Assembly (NCBI GenBank): GCA_014338405.1 | Contig: JTDE01000160.1 | Location: 83,149 to 147,148 of the forward strand | Length of the DNA stretch: 64,000 nucleotides | Direction: 5' to 3' | Origin: Paragonimus skrjabini miyazakii | Lineage: Eukaryota > Platyhelminthes > Trematoda > Plagiorchiida > Troglotrematidae | Shown: in pieces, positions 49,901-60,949 of the stretch | Layout of the letters: every line of letters begins with the position of its first letter | Position numbering within the stretch: position 1 is the stretch's first letter | Program-made: the position numbers and the translations under genes | Notes under the pieces: generated by a model | The model's input: only the letters and a program-made list of their open reading frames with translations | Databases searched by the model: none | Told to the model about the DNA's origin: nothing

Positions 49901-51299
49901 CACACAGTTGTGGTCCGCAGTTAAGGTTTGTTTACAAACTGAAAATAGTGCATCTTTTCATCAGTTAATTGGGCTTGTGAAAAACTGATGTCAGATATAA
50001 AAGTTCGATCCAACAGTTATGCGCAGAATACTTTACTGCACCCAACCTGCGCCGGTACCATCCAACAATGTTTTGTGATGATACTGCTGGAAAAGTAAAG
50101 TTTCAATGAACACCACTCTCACTCATGGGTGCCACTCAGTCCAAATCAGGATGTTTTTGCTGAATGACCGAACAAATGGGTGGAACACATGAAGTGAGAA
50201 CTCTAATGGACATTTTCTAGTCAAAATAAGTTAAGCATCTGATAACCGAGAAGTAGGACTTAAAAGATTTGCAATACTGAGAATGATCAGAAGTCAAATA
50301 AAATTGTAAAAACCCTTAAGGGTTGTATCACTGTTAAATCATTTGAACAAAGCGGAAAAGACCATAAACATTGAATCAAAGCACAAAAACGGTAATTCAA
50401 CCTGAATTCAGACCAAGTGCTCTTTATGATAATTAGCAACATGGATCTACGTTCAAATTTACCTCTTTAAAGTACAGAGTCCTCCTAAACTGTTTCTGGG
50501 TTTTCAGCCCAGCTAAACAAAATAATTCATCTTACCTTTTGAGGGCGTCTTCAAAATCGTCTGTAGTAGATGACAAGTTGAATGAGTCCCGATAAAGCAA
50601 ATTTTATAAGATCTTTGGAGTTGTCTTTGGATACTGTTGAGTCAAATTAAAACCTGCATAGTGTTACTGAATACGCATATCAGATGAGCTGTATACTTTG
50701 GTAATTAAGTTGGTTCATATCCATTTTTAACTAAAAGAATGACTATTTGAGAAGTACCATGAAGCAAAAAGCAAACATGGTTGTCATCACAATCGTATAA
50801 CGTTGCTGGGTCCACTATTCCCGCAGGACAACAGTTCAACACACATCGTCGGAACGGAATACCCCATTGATCTTACTCTGAACCCAATACATAGGCTTTG
50901 GGGCTTTACTGGCCGACATTGTGTCCCATTAATATCAGCAGTACTTATCACTTACACAGATTTATGAATATTTGGAGGGCTGCTGAATGTACGCTAATGA
51001 CAATGTATCAGCCATGCCTTCCGAAACAATAAACTGCCATAAAGCCTTTGTCAATTTGATATGTTAAGGTTAACAAAGTTATTGATTAATCCAAGATACG
51101 TTTATTCAATTACTTATAGTTTAGTGTCACACTGTTGTGTTTTGGGTTCATATTGAAAATTTTAATAGCCTTAAAGCGTGCATACTTTAGAAAACCACAA
51201 ACTATGATTGACACCTAACCCCACATTTAAACAAAGCAGGGAGAGTGAAAGGTACAGTTAATTGTATAAGTTATTTCTATTTTTGTGGCGACTAGGATA
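46921..51299. other. No supported gene
   Basis: Open frames at 48969-49317 (minus), 49463-49651 and 49720-49968 (plus) lack recognisable motifs. No other structure besides the microsatellite at 49484. Confidence 0.45.
49484..49501. repeat. TA microsatellite
   Basis: Nine uninterrupted TA units. Confidence 0.95.
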
Positions 51300-51400
51300 T
51301 TAGTGACGTGTACGCTTATTTGTAATATATTTTAGATGAGACCCAGCTGTGAAAATTCAGGGCTTCGGCTGAATTCGAACCATCGACATAAACAGCTATG
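51300..51400 (-). repeat. Family A repeat, antisense partner
   Basis: The reverse complement reads 'ggttcgaattcagccgaag' followed by 'ccctgaattttcacagctgggtctcatct'. It matches the T arm and tail of the sense copy at 51611-51665 and then shares an AT-rich tail. The D-arm half is not recognisable. It lies about 80 bases from the start of the sense copy, so the two can fold together. Confidence 0.75.
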
Positions 51401-51469
51401 CACAACAATGGCTTTGGTGGATTCCAGCGTGAACTGTTCGAGAAATCCTATCGGGGCAGTCAATCCCCT

Positions 51470-51700
51470 GGATCATTTGGTGGATTCCATATGAGACAGT
51501 GGGACGGGTGGGTTACCGAGTCCAAATATGAAACTTCCGTGCTCCTGGCGTGGCTTCGTAGCTCAGGTGTTGGAGCACTCGCCGCATTGAGACATGGTGT
51601 TTCTGTCGCTGGTTCGAATCCAGCGGAAGCCCTGACTTTTCACAGTTGGGTCTTATCTGGAATCATAAATCTGCCAAACTACTTATTAGTAACGAAATAT
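51470..51700 (+). repeat. tRNA-like short repeat, family A, copy 3 (best preserved)
   Basis: The tRNA-like module is 51552-51631. GGCTTCG at 51552-51558 pairs with CGGAAGCC at 51624-51631 (acceptor), GCTC pairs with GAGC (D arm), CTGG-TTCGAAT-CCAG is a perfect T arm, and GACA/TGTC can form a long variable arm. The anticodon arm is poor. An A box (tagctcaggtgttggagc) and a B box (ggttcgaatcc) are both present, so a polymerase III internal promoter is plausible. Sequence shared with copy 1 starts at least 70 bases upstream of the module, so the tRNA-like part is internal. Confidence 0.75.
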
Positions 51701-51702
51701 AT

Positions 51703-51969
51703 TTACGTACACTCAACGGAAGAACGAGAGATCTGAGTACACGTTTTTGCAATTTTTTGAAGTGGATTATGCTTATTTGAAATGAGTGAATTTGTAACAC
51801 AACCAGTCTTTATTAATGATTTTTGCTGTTCACCCTTAAACGGACACAAAACCACCAGTTTCGTTTTCGCTTGCACACAACAGGTAGGGACAATCTGAAT
51901 GAGGATAGAACTACCTTTCACGTTACGAGACAACATCCGTATACGCTTGGCCACAAGGTACATCAGCAT
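51703..51969 (-). pseudogene. Possible Penelope connector fragment
   Basis: The minus-strand frame contains TKLVVLCPFKGEQQ followed by SLIKTGCVTNSLI. This resembles the 'K-P-V-x-x-x-x-P-F-K-G-E/D' connector block between RT and endonuclease in Penelope-like proteins, as seen in the other copies here. No RT or GIY-YIG motif accompanies it, and its orientation is opposite to that of the adjacent element 2. Alternatively a chance resemblance. Confidence 0.3.
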
Positions 51970-52199
51970 GGCTTGTGACAGAAAGCCTGTGTGCGATTGA
52001 GTTATACGCTCGTATTCACCCCCCTACTGTGTCCATCCACTCCAACAGAGTGACGGAATTGTTTGTCGTTTAGTAGTCATTTAATGAGAAAACTCAGTGA
52101 ACAGTGCTAACGAACTTGAACGACTCATTAACAAGGAAGTATAAGTATTACTGCAAGAACACTTCTTTGGTTAGTCAACGGCAAAATTAATTACATCTA

Positions 52200-52849
52200 G
52201 AGGATCACATACTCCCCAGCTGTATGGCTTGTTCAAACTTCACAAAGTTGGTGTACCTCTAAGGCCAACATTATCCACATTCAGTTCAACATAACACAAG
52301 TTGCCACAGTGGTTGGCCCAACTGCTTCGGCACGTATCAGTGTTTCGAAAAACTGTGGGAGATAATTCCGAGTTAATCGACTTACTTGGTGGTTTGGACT
52401 GTAGCAAAAAACATATGACCAGTTTGGACATAACGTTTTCGTTCACAGTTGTTCCTCTGATGCAAACGGTTAATATAATTTATCAATATATTGAATCACG
52501 TCTATTGGACATAGAATTCTCTACGGGTGAGTTAGAACGCCCTCTGTCGTTTTGCACCGCGAACATAAAGTTCTACCTCCAGGGAAATGGCTATACACAA
52601 ATTGCTGGTGTTCTCATGGACAGTCCGCCCGGTCCGATACTAGCCGATATATTCGTTGCCCACCTGGAGCAGAATGCAGATGCTGTAATCTTCCAGGTTC
52701 ACTTCTACCGGCGTTATATCAACAGCATTCTGCTAATGGCCGACATCAAGGGGATGGCAACAAGCACACTCGATTCAATAAACAAGCTGAATTCCTTACC
52801 GTTGAAAACGAGTAAGATGAAACTGTGGAGACTTTGGATATTCTCATGA
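52200..52849 (+). pseudogene. Reverse transcriptase of Penelope-like element 2
   Basis: QLYGLFKLHKVGVPLRP at about 52218-52268 in one frame is followed by 182 open codons from 52301. SLDITFSFTVVPL keeps the first catalytic Asp (residue 43), DSPPGPILADIFVAHLE replaces 'MGSPLGP', and YRRYINSILLM at 137-147 stands where YVDD should be. Both catalytic Asp of that motif are replaced by Asn and Ser. The conserved 'L-P-K-x-H-K' reads LFKLHK. The overlapping frame 52552-52815 is a shadow. Confidence 0.85.
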
Positions 52850-53365
52850 GGCACCCGAACAGTGCGATGTGTCTGTCTACCAGGACCAGACCTGGAGTGA
52901 GCAATACCGTAGCTTCCACAGTTATGTGCCGATCCAGTATAAACGTGATCTAACGAAAACTGTTTTATCGTGCAGTAGAAACACGAGAACCACGCTCAGA
53001 GAAAATGGCTAGTTATTGGCATTGGTGGAGAAATTTAGCGGACAAAAGCCGACTGCCGTGAGAACTTCAACACCTCCATCATTGAATGTCCACATCAATC
53101 TGTTTTACAGAGGTGATGCCGTTATTACTCTGTTGAAAACCCCCCTCATGGCGGCTACTGGGCGCGCATTCTATACAGCCCAGCTCATCATACTGTTCAC
53201 AACCAACAGAATCCAAAGACAAGAACTGGAAACATCGATACCGCTAAATGCTGAATATGACATCGTCTGTGATTTCTGACGTGCGCCCCGGACAAATTAC
53301 GTGGGCAGAACTGAGCGGCAATTATGTAATCGGATCATGGAACACACTTCAGTTTGGAGTCGCAA
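52850..53365 (+). pseudogene. Connector and truncated GIY-YIG domain of Penelope-like element 2
   Basis: Decayed connector blocks (DILMRHPNSAMCLS, FYRAVETRE) are spread over frames. EYDIVCDF at 53255-53278 leads into NYVGRTERQLCNRIMEH at 53295-53345, the start of the GIY-YIG domain with Tyr, Gly and the conserved Arg. The rest of the endonuclease, including the catalytic Glu, is cut off by the family B repeat. Confidence 0.8.
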
Positions 53366-53374
53366 AATACTGAT

Positions 53375-53761
53375 GGATAGTTCAAGTTGAACGTCACCCA
53401 CAATTCATTGCAGCCTTCGCATTCCCATAAACATTCCAGTTGGCTCCTTTCGAACAGCGGAAGTACTAGACTGGAGTTTCGTTGTAAATAAAGCTCGTCA
53501 GTAGTGTATATCCTTTCCACTGCTGGGACTGGAACTCCGGCCACACTTTCATGAGGCAACCGTGTTGACCACTACGCCAATGACCCCACATTAGGCACAA
53601 CCGAATCATCGTATGTGAACGCTCAACCACTTTCGTTTGTGACTAATGATCAGGTTGCCTGATCATCTCGATAGGAGACTCAGTTACTGTCTGTTCGCTT
53701 CAATCGATAACCCCGCGGTTAAGACTTCCTAGAGAGGTAGAAATCTCGGATATCATTAAAC
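53375..53761 (-). repeat. Family B repeat with long upstream segment, antisense copy
   Basis: On the minus strand the tRNA-like module (53505-53590) reads 'ttggcgtagtggtcaacacgg' (A box) and 'ggagttccagtccc' (B box), followed by the body to about 53375. On the other side, 53591-53761 is shared with 63165-63330 (blocks 'cgaatcatcgtatgtgaacg', 'aggagactcagttactgtc', 'gacttcctagagaggtag'). The tRNA-like module therefore sits inside a longer unit. Its outer 123 bases are the left arm of the palindrome. Confidence 0.75.
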
Positions 53762-53929
53762 GAAATCCCCGACTACTCATCAGTAATCTAAAATGTTGCC
53801 TAGCAGGTTTAATGAGATCGGAGATTTCTACCTCTCTAGGAAGTCCTAACTGCGGGGTTATCGATTGGAGTTAACAGACATTAACTGTGTCTCCTGTCCA
53901 GACGATCGGGCAACCTGATCATTACTCAT
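53639..53929. repeat. Fold-back: 123-bp arms, 45-bp spacer
   Basis: Left arm 53639-53761 aligns without gaps to the reverse complement of the right arm 53807-53929, with roughly 15 mismatches (about 88% identity by eye). The spacer is 53762-53806. The right arm plus spacer, read on the minus strand, is colinear with the plus strand at 63205-63350. The structure is thus two family B units meeting in opposite orientation, not a random palindrome. Confidence 0.9.
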
Positions 53930-55459
53930 AAGTGAGTAGTTTTCTCATCTGTGTCAAAACTGTTCTCTAGCTACTGATGTAACCATTAGCGGTGACTAAT
54001 AAGCAACAGCAGATAGGTGCATTATTCCCAATTTTACGTCTAAATGGTGTATAAATAGTGTCAAATAGTGTTTTTCCTCATATATTCGTATTGTCAATAT
54101 CTTATAAACCAATAATTTTCCGTAAATCCTTCAGTCTCAACAGAGTTTGCAAATGTGTCTATTTGAACGTTGTTGACTATCTTCAAATACAGATCATGTG
54201 TGGTGCTGCATGACTTCTTGCCAAGAGCAACATCCTTATGCACGTATTTACCAGTTATGTGTTTAAATTATAAACTTTGGAGGACAACACAATTATGAAA
54301 TTAGTTAGTTACATAAATGAACAATTGGTCGATAGAGAGGCTGTAGTTTTCATTTCTTCTACCGCTCGCGTATCCGTTGGTACAATCCGTTCGAACATTT
54401 GCAAGGGAGCAAAGCTTAGGGCTTCCAACATTCTCCTAAGTGCAGTGAACATGCCACTAAGTGGGTCGATATTTTGACTGAAATCATCTACAGCAGGTTT
54501 TCACGAATTCGGCAGACGACCTTAAAAATAAACTTGTTGCAAATGAAATAGTCGAAGTCATTCATATGAGGTCAAAACACTTAAAACTGGCTAAAATTTA
54601 TCTCTGTGATGTTCGCACATCTTGGGGAGCAATTACGTTAATAATACTACCAATATTTCATGTCAGGTTTGTACAGATAATCTTGTTTACAGAAAAGCAA
54701 GTTGTAGAACATGAATGTTGTTCTATGAATTGTAACAACATGATGGATGTAAAGAGAAAGCACTTGCACAGTTATGCCGCAAAACAAGCTAATTTCGAGA
54801 AATCCTCCTGCAATTACCACAATTAACTAATAGCAGGTAAGAAAATTTGATTAGTTTATGCGAGCAGATTCAGCCAAAGATAGATCGTTTGCACAAATTT
54901 CTGAATGTGGTGTATAATGCAGCCTTCCTGTCTGAAAATTCCCTGTTTCTATTGTCTTAGATAGGTATAGATAGATAGTTATGTTGACGAAAGAATACTG
55001 GTCACAGTGTACATCACAACTATCGTAAAATGAAATGAGTTACACGTAAGTGCTTCTAGGACATCGAATATGGAAGTGATTACTGATACACTGCGGCTTG
55101 CTGATAAGTCCGATTAATAATTCCTTTTCTTTCAACACTTCTGTTTCGGTTATTGAACTGGTGAATCCGAACAATGATTTGTTTAACGTTTTTATTCCGG
55201 CTACTGTCACAACTCGATGAATCATATTAACAGGCATTTTTTTCTGGACATTTCACTTACGGTTCATCATTATAAATTATTGATCACCTTCTCAAATCTT
55301 ACTTTCAGTGTATTTTCAATTTTACCTCCAACACAAATAGATGAGTTTAGTCCTTTTTGCTAGGTCGCCGTAGCCTGTACTACGCAGAGTAATTCTGTAA
55401 CCTTCTAGTTAAACGCGTTCACCATCTTTTTCAGTGTTGTTAGCGGTTTTATTATTCGC
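53930..55459. other. No supported gene
   Basis: Open frames 54277-54477 and 54517-54826 (plus) and 55040-55237 (minus) are unrecognised. The frame ending at 54826 has NKLVANEIVEVIHMRSKHLK and several Cys and Lys residues and could be a protein fragment. Nothing else supports a gene. Confidence 0.4.
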
Positions 55460-58330
55460 ATCATTTATTGCCACTGGTCTTAAGTGGATCCACATTCAAA
55501 TTCTACACGCTTTTGCTTTCCTATACATTTTGTGTGTGTTTTTCTTGTGACAGCAGCTTACATACGGTTATTGACGACACTACAATCCTTAACCTCCACT
55601 GGTCACAGTATTATTTCATCGCTTTACACATCCTCACCTATTCTGCTGCCTCAATTGCTAATCAAGCGTCTATCAACGTGCACGCATTCAGCCCACTGCA
55701 CTAATTTGAACACCATCAGACAGTTAAACGTTCACGCCTAAAAGTCTCCGTTCGTTCCATTCATCATCTGAACCGTTGCATAGCCGCAAAGTTAATCCCT
55801 TTCGAGGTCGTTTCTTGTGTACGCTGCCATTACTATTTATCCACACCGTTATTTAACGCCTGTGCGAAAAACTTCATAGTTTCGATCTGCGTTGGTCTCC
55901 TGGCACGTTTATCTAGCATCATTCGCCAGCCTAACCTACTACTGAACGAGTCTCGTGGCCAACGCAGTCTTACTGACCTATCTTGACCCCGTTGCGGTCG
56001 ACGCACTGACTCAGCATTTAGCTTAGTTTATTATTCACAAGTCAACATATCTGGCAGCTCTGGTTTAATTGCCCCCCTCCCTCGGACATACTTCCAACGA
56101 TGTAGCTCTTACAGTCGTAAGCAGCATAGTTTAAACGTCTTCCCGGCTGAAACCACTAACGCTTGCTGCAGTATCGCTCGTCGATAGGTTATTTCCGCAC
56201 CAAGTCAAACATTTCAACATCTGCTTCATGCTTTTGGCGCGGGCCATTCATCGGATGTACTAACGTACTCCCAATATTATTTCCGTTACAACATCCTCGA
56301 CACTCAAGATTGACCCGGAGACCATCTCTGTTGCACAACCATACGAGTGCAGTTTCTGTCACCTTACATCTCAGCCGGCGTCGGGCACTATGACGTCGTA
56401 AGCACCATCTAATACTGCAATGCTAGAGGACCACGACTAGTACCAATGTCCCCGTTGCACGGTTACCCCTGTTTGCTCGCTGGTGCGTAATCGCCTTCGA
56501 TCTCCATCGCCCATACGTTTTTCAGTTCAGCGAAGGAAGCTTTGCTAGGCTATAGGAGATTGTTTGCGCAAGTTTTCAAGGAATCATTCATCTTTTTGTG
56601 CAAATCTCGAATAGCTCCAAGCCAATAGCCTTATCCACTAAACGACCGCGCGGATAACATTATCAGAACCAAACCTACGCTAACTGTTTCACTGCAATCC
56701 ACCTGGCGTTCATTCACACGGCTTTCCAGGCGATACTTTCTAGTTCAGACATTGCGTACTATTCCTGTGCTCTGCTTTTGATCAGTTTGTCGGTTTTTAC
56801 CAATGCGCGTTCATCGTATAGGGTTTTTTCGAAGTGACCAGTCTTTAGATTTTTATGTTGAATTCCAACATTTTTACTTTATGTCCACTTAAACTTGACG
56901 CACGTCACTATGGTTTTAAAAATCGTTTTCTGAAAACTTTTAGAAAAACTGCAATAGTTTCTGAGAACCAACTAACCGTTCAATCTATTGCATACATTCA
57001 ACATCCATCCTGAGCAAGTTGCAAAGTTTTTTCAGGTTGTTTGCTCTCCGTAGGCCTGTCTACATTTTAGACAGTTGGAACGCTTGAACATGTCTACTGA
57101 ACCTCCGAAGAACCCGTCAGGAGGCAGTTCAACGGAACTCTTTTCAAGCTTCCATTCTTTAGCCTACAACAGACATTTTGTCCTGATTGCATTTGTACAG
57201 CTTGCACTTTGCATCATTCAGGGTTTTACATTGTAGAAGTCTAGCGACTCGTATGTTACCTTTGTCGAGCCTCTGTCATCCCCCAACTGACACTCTTCGA
57301 CCGCTTTGTTGTGAAGTAAACCAATCAGCAAGTCGACCATGGAAAATCCCACCTGCCCTCCGCTCTGCGCCTTACATACACGCATTCATTATGCATCAGT
57401 ACGCATCATCACCGGTGTGGCTCGCGAGGCTTGCCACACCACGGCCATCACCCATTCGAACACAGACTATCGTCGACAGTCATACATGTAATGACTCGAC
57501 GAACTCGACAGTATGCAGCTTCCTCAGCTACACTGTCACACTCACTAGTCTATACACTGAGCTCGGCAGTTCACACTATTTCCACACTGGGTTGGTTTCA
57601 CATTAGACTGGCGCAGCAGCGTAAGGATGGGAACGTTGTGGTCTTACGTCTTTTGTGTATGTACTCATAGCATCGGTAGTGTTGTGAACGGGACACAATG
57701 GGGTTGCCCACATAGGGATACCTCCGGTTACTTGATCGAAAGTTATCTGTCACCGCCCTTCTAGGGGAAGGCTTGTGTAGCTATCAGCGATCGTTTGGCC
57801 TCTCTAAGGATCTCGGCTGCATCGTTTTTTCTTGCCTGTCTGTTTAGTTATATATGATTCTATCTACGTCTGCTATGAAGGCTAATACGAACTCAGTGTC
57901 AGTTTATTCAGTCATACAACTAACTGCACGCAGCGAATGCTTGCTTGTCCTGACGACTCTTTTCTATTCCATTCTTCAAGGTCGTTCAGCCTGGACCTTA
58001 CCAATCGCTGTTTAGCTTAATCGAAGGTTCTAGACACTTTTTGTTGGACGCACTTTCTAGTGCCGCCGAATGAGCTGTAGCCCACCCCGAGCTTAATTTA
58101 TTTCTTCTCTTGGTTGCTGCCGTCGGTCCCAGACCAGGCTAGAACTAACTACCTATCACATTTCCAAACACTACCGGGATTATTCGTTTCGTTTCCAAAT
58201 CCTTTCGCGTTTTTTTAGTTCGATGACTTTTGGGACTACGTTTCGGTTGCTCTGCAAAAAAGACGTTTTACAGAGCTAATGGACGAGCATCGAGCGTATA
58301 CCTACTAACCCGTTATCATCCAGCTGAATT
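55460..58330 (+). other. Strand-asymmetric C-rich, G-poor tract
   Basis: Over almost 3 kb the plus strand has far more C than G (in two sample lines C exceeds G more than twofold) and fewer A-rich runs than the flanks. This opens long frames on the plus strand by chance (55468-55741, 56163-56393, 57187-57670), none with a recognisable motif. It could be the leader or LTR of a retroelement, a transcribed noncoding region, or an old repeat. No terminal repeats were recognised. Confidence 0.5.
57090..57236 (+). CDS. Small unidentified open frame with a membrane-like segment
   Basis: 48 codons from ATG 57090: a polar start MSTEPPKNPSGGSS, then HFVLIAFVQLALCIIQG, long and hydrophobic enough for one membrane segment, then TAG. 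Readthrough would add 17 codons. No family is recognised, and the biased composition of the tract makes chance frames likely. Confidence 0.2.
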   Translation: MSTEPPKNPSGGSSTELFSSFHSLAYNRHFVLIAFVQLALCIIQGFTL

Positions 58331-60099
58331 CGAATATAAGTTATCAATTTTAAAAAGCTCCCTTATGATTACCACCTTTATAAACTGAACAGTTTTGCGT
58401 CGATATTTCCGTCTTAACTTAACCCACATCTAATCAATAGAAAGTCAGCTCAAAGAAGACAAGTCCTCGAGCTTGTTTTATCAAATCGTAATGCGAAAGA
58501 GACTTTTTGTTCACCCCTAATAAGAATGTTCTTGATAGACCCGGACTTTTAGCCTTTAACCTAATAAACAAGAAAATCTCCTTGATTTCAGGACACAAAA
58601 TGTTTTGTAGCTTTTAACTAATTACTGCAGGCCCGTTAACACATAGAAACTGGCTTACTTCAATTCTCACTCAACTGTTGCTAACAAAAAATGATTTTGT
58701 TACCCCCGTAAATGTAGTGGGCTATTTTAAATCAGATGAGGTAGTATGCATTGGTTTACTGTTTGAATGTCAGTGATACATGAATATTCAGTGACAAATG
58801 TTTTTATTGATGCATCGCTACTTATGTCAAAATAGAGGGTGGTATTCGCCAGAGACCGTTCATGTTCTTGGTGACTGATGTTCTGTAATGAAGTCACAGG
58901 GATTGTTAGTTGTGGTCAAAGTTGGTAGATGAACGAGGACAGACTTTTTTCATTGCAGCTACCATGAAAAACTTGTTTTGTATGTTTTGCCATGACAATT
59001 TGATATTAATTTTGATTTGGAAAATTCTGCTTCTGTTTATCGTAGAACGCACATTAGCGCATGTGCAAATCTAGCTTTAGGACAATCCCACAATGACTTT
59101 TTCCTTCGTGATTTGCTTTAATCCACAGTGTTTGTTGAATTTTGGTTCGAAGTTAACATGACATCATCACAAGACTTTCATTTGCTAGCTGTAGCCAAAA
59201 AGGAGCCCATTTGTTTTTGACGACAGGAGAGATAGAAATATTTAAAACAAAACTATGAATTATGTTACTGTTAGCCCCGAAACCAAAAGCACCAAATCCC
59301 CAGTAATTTGAAAAGCTGTCCTTGCGCTTCAAAGGCCAAGTTTAGCTAACACCGTGACATCTATGTTCGACTAGAAGCAACCTCAAAATTAACAGTTTTT
59401 TTCTTGTTGTTTAAAAGCCACCATACCAATCACCTAATTTGACTTCGCTTTGTTGGCCCACCTTAAGGAGTATAAAACGCTGATTTTCAAGTGGGTTTTT
59501 GTTGAAACGTTTTGAGTCCAGTGTTATGCTTGAAAAAACAAGTGACTGAAGTACTTCTATCCAACTTATTTAACGGTCACCAATGTGGATACTGAACATT
59601 CAGGTTGGAAGTATTACTAAGTATTTGCGAACCAATTTCATGGACTGTTTCCGGAAATGAAACACATATCTAGTTACATGAAAACATAAGGTTGCAAAGA
59701 CGTATAGAACCAAATGGTTGTAACATTCGTTAAACGTTCCATCTAAGTAAAGCCATACCAATATTAACTGGCTGCTGGATTTTGTATTCCGTGCCGAATA
59801 TGAAAATCAAGCACAACGTTTCCATAAAACTGCCACCAGCTGATATAGGTGGTGCGCAGTCAAAAAGAACCGTTAGTAGGCTTGATGTCAGTAGGGTGAC
59901 GAGATGGGTGGGTTAGTGTGTACTCAGTCTTTTGGATTACGCCCCTGTAACTGCATAATTTTTTGAACAAAACAGTTAAGACATGGAGGGTGGTACAGGC
60001 AAACATTTCATATCGACTAGTCGTTACTAACTTCACAATGATATGAATCGTTTTTTTATACCGAGCACCTAGGGGATGGGACGGATCATGACTCGGCAT
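58331..60099. other. No gene seen
   Basis: Stop-rich on both strands. The lower part may hold the 3' end of the minus-strand Penelope element 3. Confidence 0.45.
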
Positions 60100-60109
60100 G
60101 ATAAGAAAG

Positions 60110-60850
60110 GCCGTCGAGACCAAGGTAGGGTCAAATTCATGAACAATTGTTATGAACACACGAGAATGACTTCACTCGATTGATTTCGACCACTTCAGCA
60201 AACTACAAACATCTTGGATTAGAATGAAATAGTAAGATTTTTCAGTGGGATGGCTGGATCTGTCTTGTGACTAAGGACACTGGTTACTCGCGTGTTTAAA
60301 TGAAAGTACCGTTTTTCGGTAATGCGGAGTTTTGTACCCATTTAGGCGTGTTCCTTCATTTTGGAGATCAAACAGCTGCCAATTCTGTCCATGTAACTTT
60401 CTTTGCAGTTACATGTAAACTGGTAGGCATAATGCGAGTTGACACCGATAAGGTGCTATCCCTCGACTAAAGGCACAGGTAGTTTCTGGACCCGAGCTAA
60501 TAAGTGGAGTTCAGTTGCGTTGAATGTTCGCTTGGTCGAATTGATTAGTCTTTGCATTGCTTTATGCACACTACAATCACCATTGAAAGACAACCCAGTG
60601 TAAAGCTTCTTTCGTCTCACGGTGAGCACTTGTTCGGATGGCCGTTCCGGACTGGTGTGTTGTTCTGGGAACCTTTTGGACTAACCAGTACATTGCAATA
60701 CGGACATGATCAAGTCTAATTCCTTCGCAAGACTGTCCTGTGTACAGACTCTTCTTGTTGCTGTGACTAATGTAATTTTCAGTGGGCGTTAGCGATGAAC
60801 CACTGTGAAACTGCTCAAGTTCAGGTAATGATCGGACCACATGGATTTTC
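60110..60850 (-). pseudogene. Connector and GIY-YIG endonuclease of Penelope-like element 3
   Basis: VCTQDSLAKELDLIMSVLQ (about 60695-60755) is the connector block found after RT in this family. KKLYTGLSFNGDCSVHK and then RTFNATELHLL follow at about 60500-60610. At 60350-60430 YQFTCNCKESYMDRI keeps the Cys pair but has lost the YIG glycine. MKEHA follows, then RQIQPSH, and FAEVVEI near 60187-60205 with the catalytic Glu position. The end near 60110-60140 fits the 'C-V-x-K' block in another frame. Confidence 0.7.
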
Positions 60851-60949
60851 TGTAGATGGATCTTTTAATAAAGCCATCTTCCCGGCGAGTTAAGAGTATG
60901 ACTAGAAACGTCAAATAATTATCATTCTCATATTCACGTTACCTTGAGG

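Larger units (their letters stand above)
52090..53365 (+). mobile_element. Penelope-like retroelement 2, degenerate
   Basis: RT, connector and the first part of a GIY-YIG endonuclease lie in order on the plus strand in several frames. The 5' part (N-terminal region) is missing. At the 3' end it stops inside the endonuclease, where an antisense family B repeat begins (about 53375). The catalytic RT aspartate pair is lost, so it is long dead. Confidence 0.85.

Noticed and set aside
51552..51631. Functional tRNA gene
   Set aside because: Anticodon stem is not formed, the module is inside a dispersed repeat, and similar decayed copies exist.
57187..57606. 139-codon plus-strand frame as a gene
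   Set aside because: It lies in the C-rich, G-poor tract where stop codons are depleted, has no motif and low-complexity Ser/Leu/His-rich composition.
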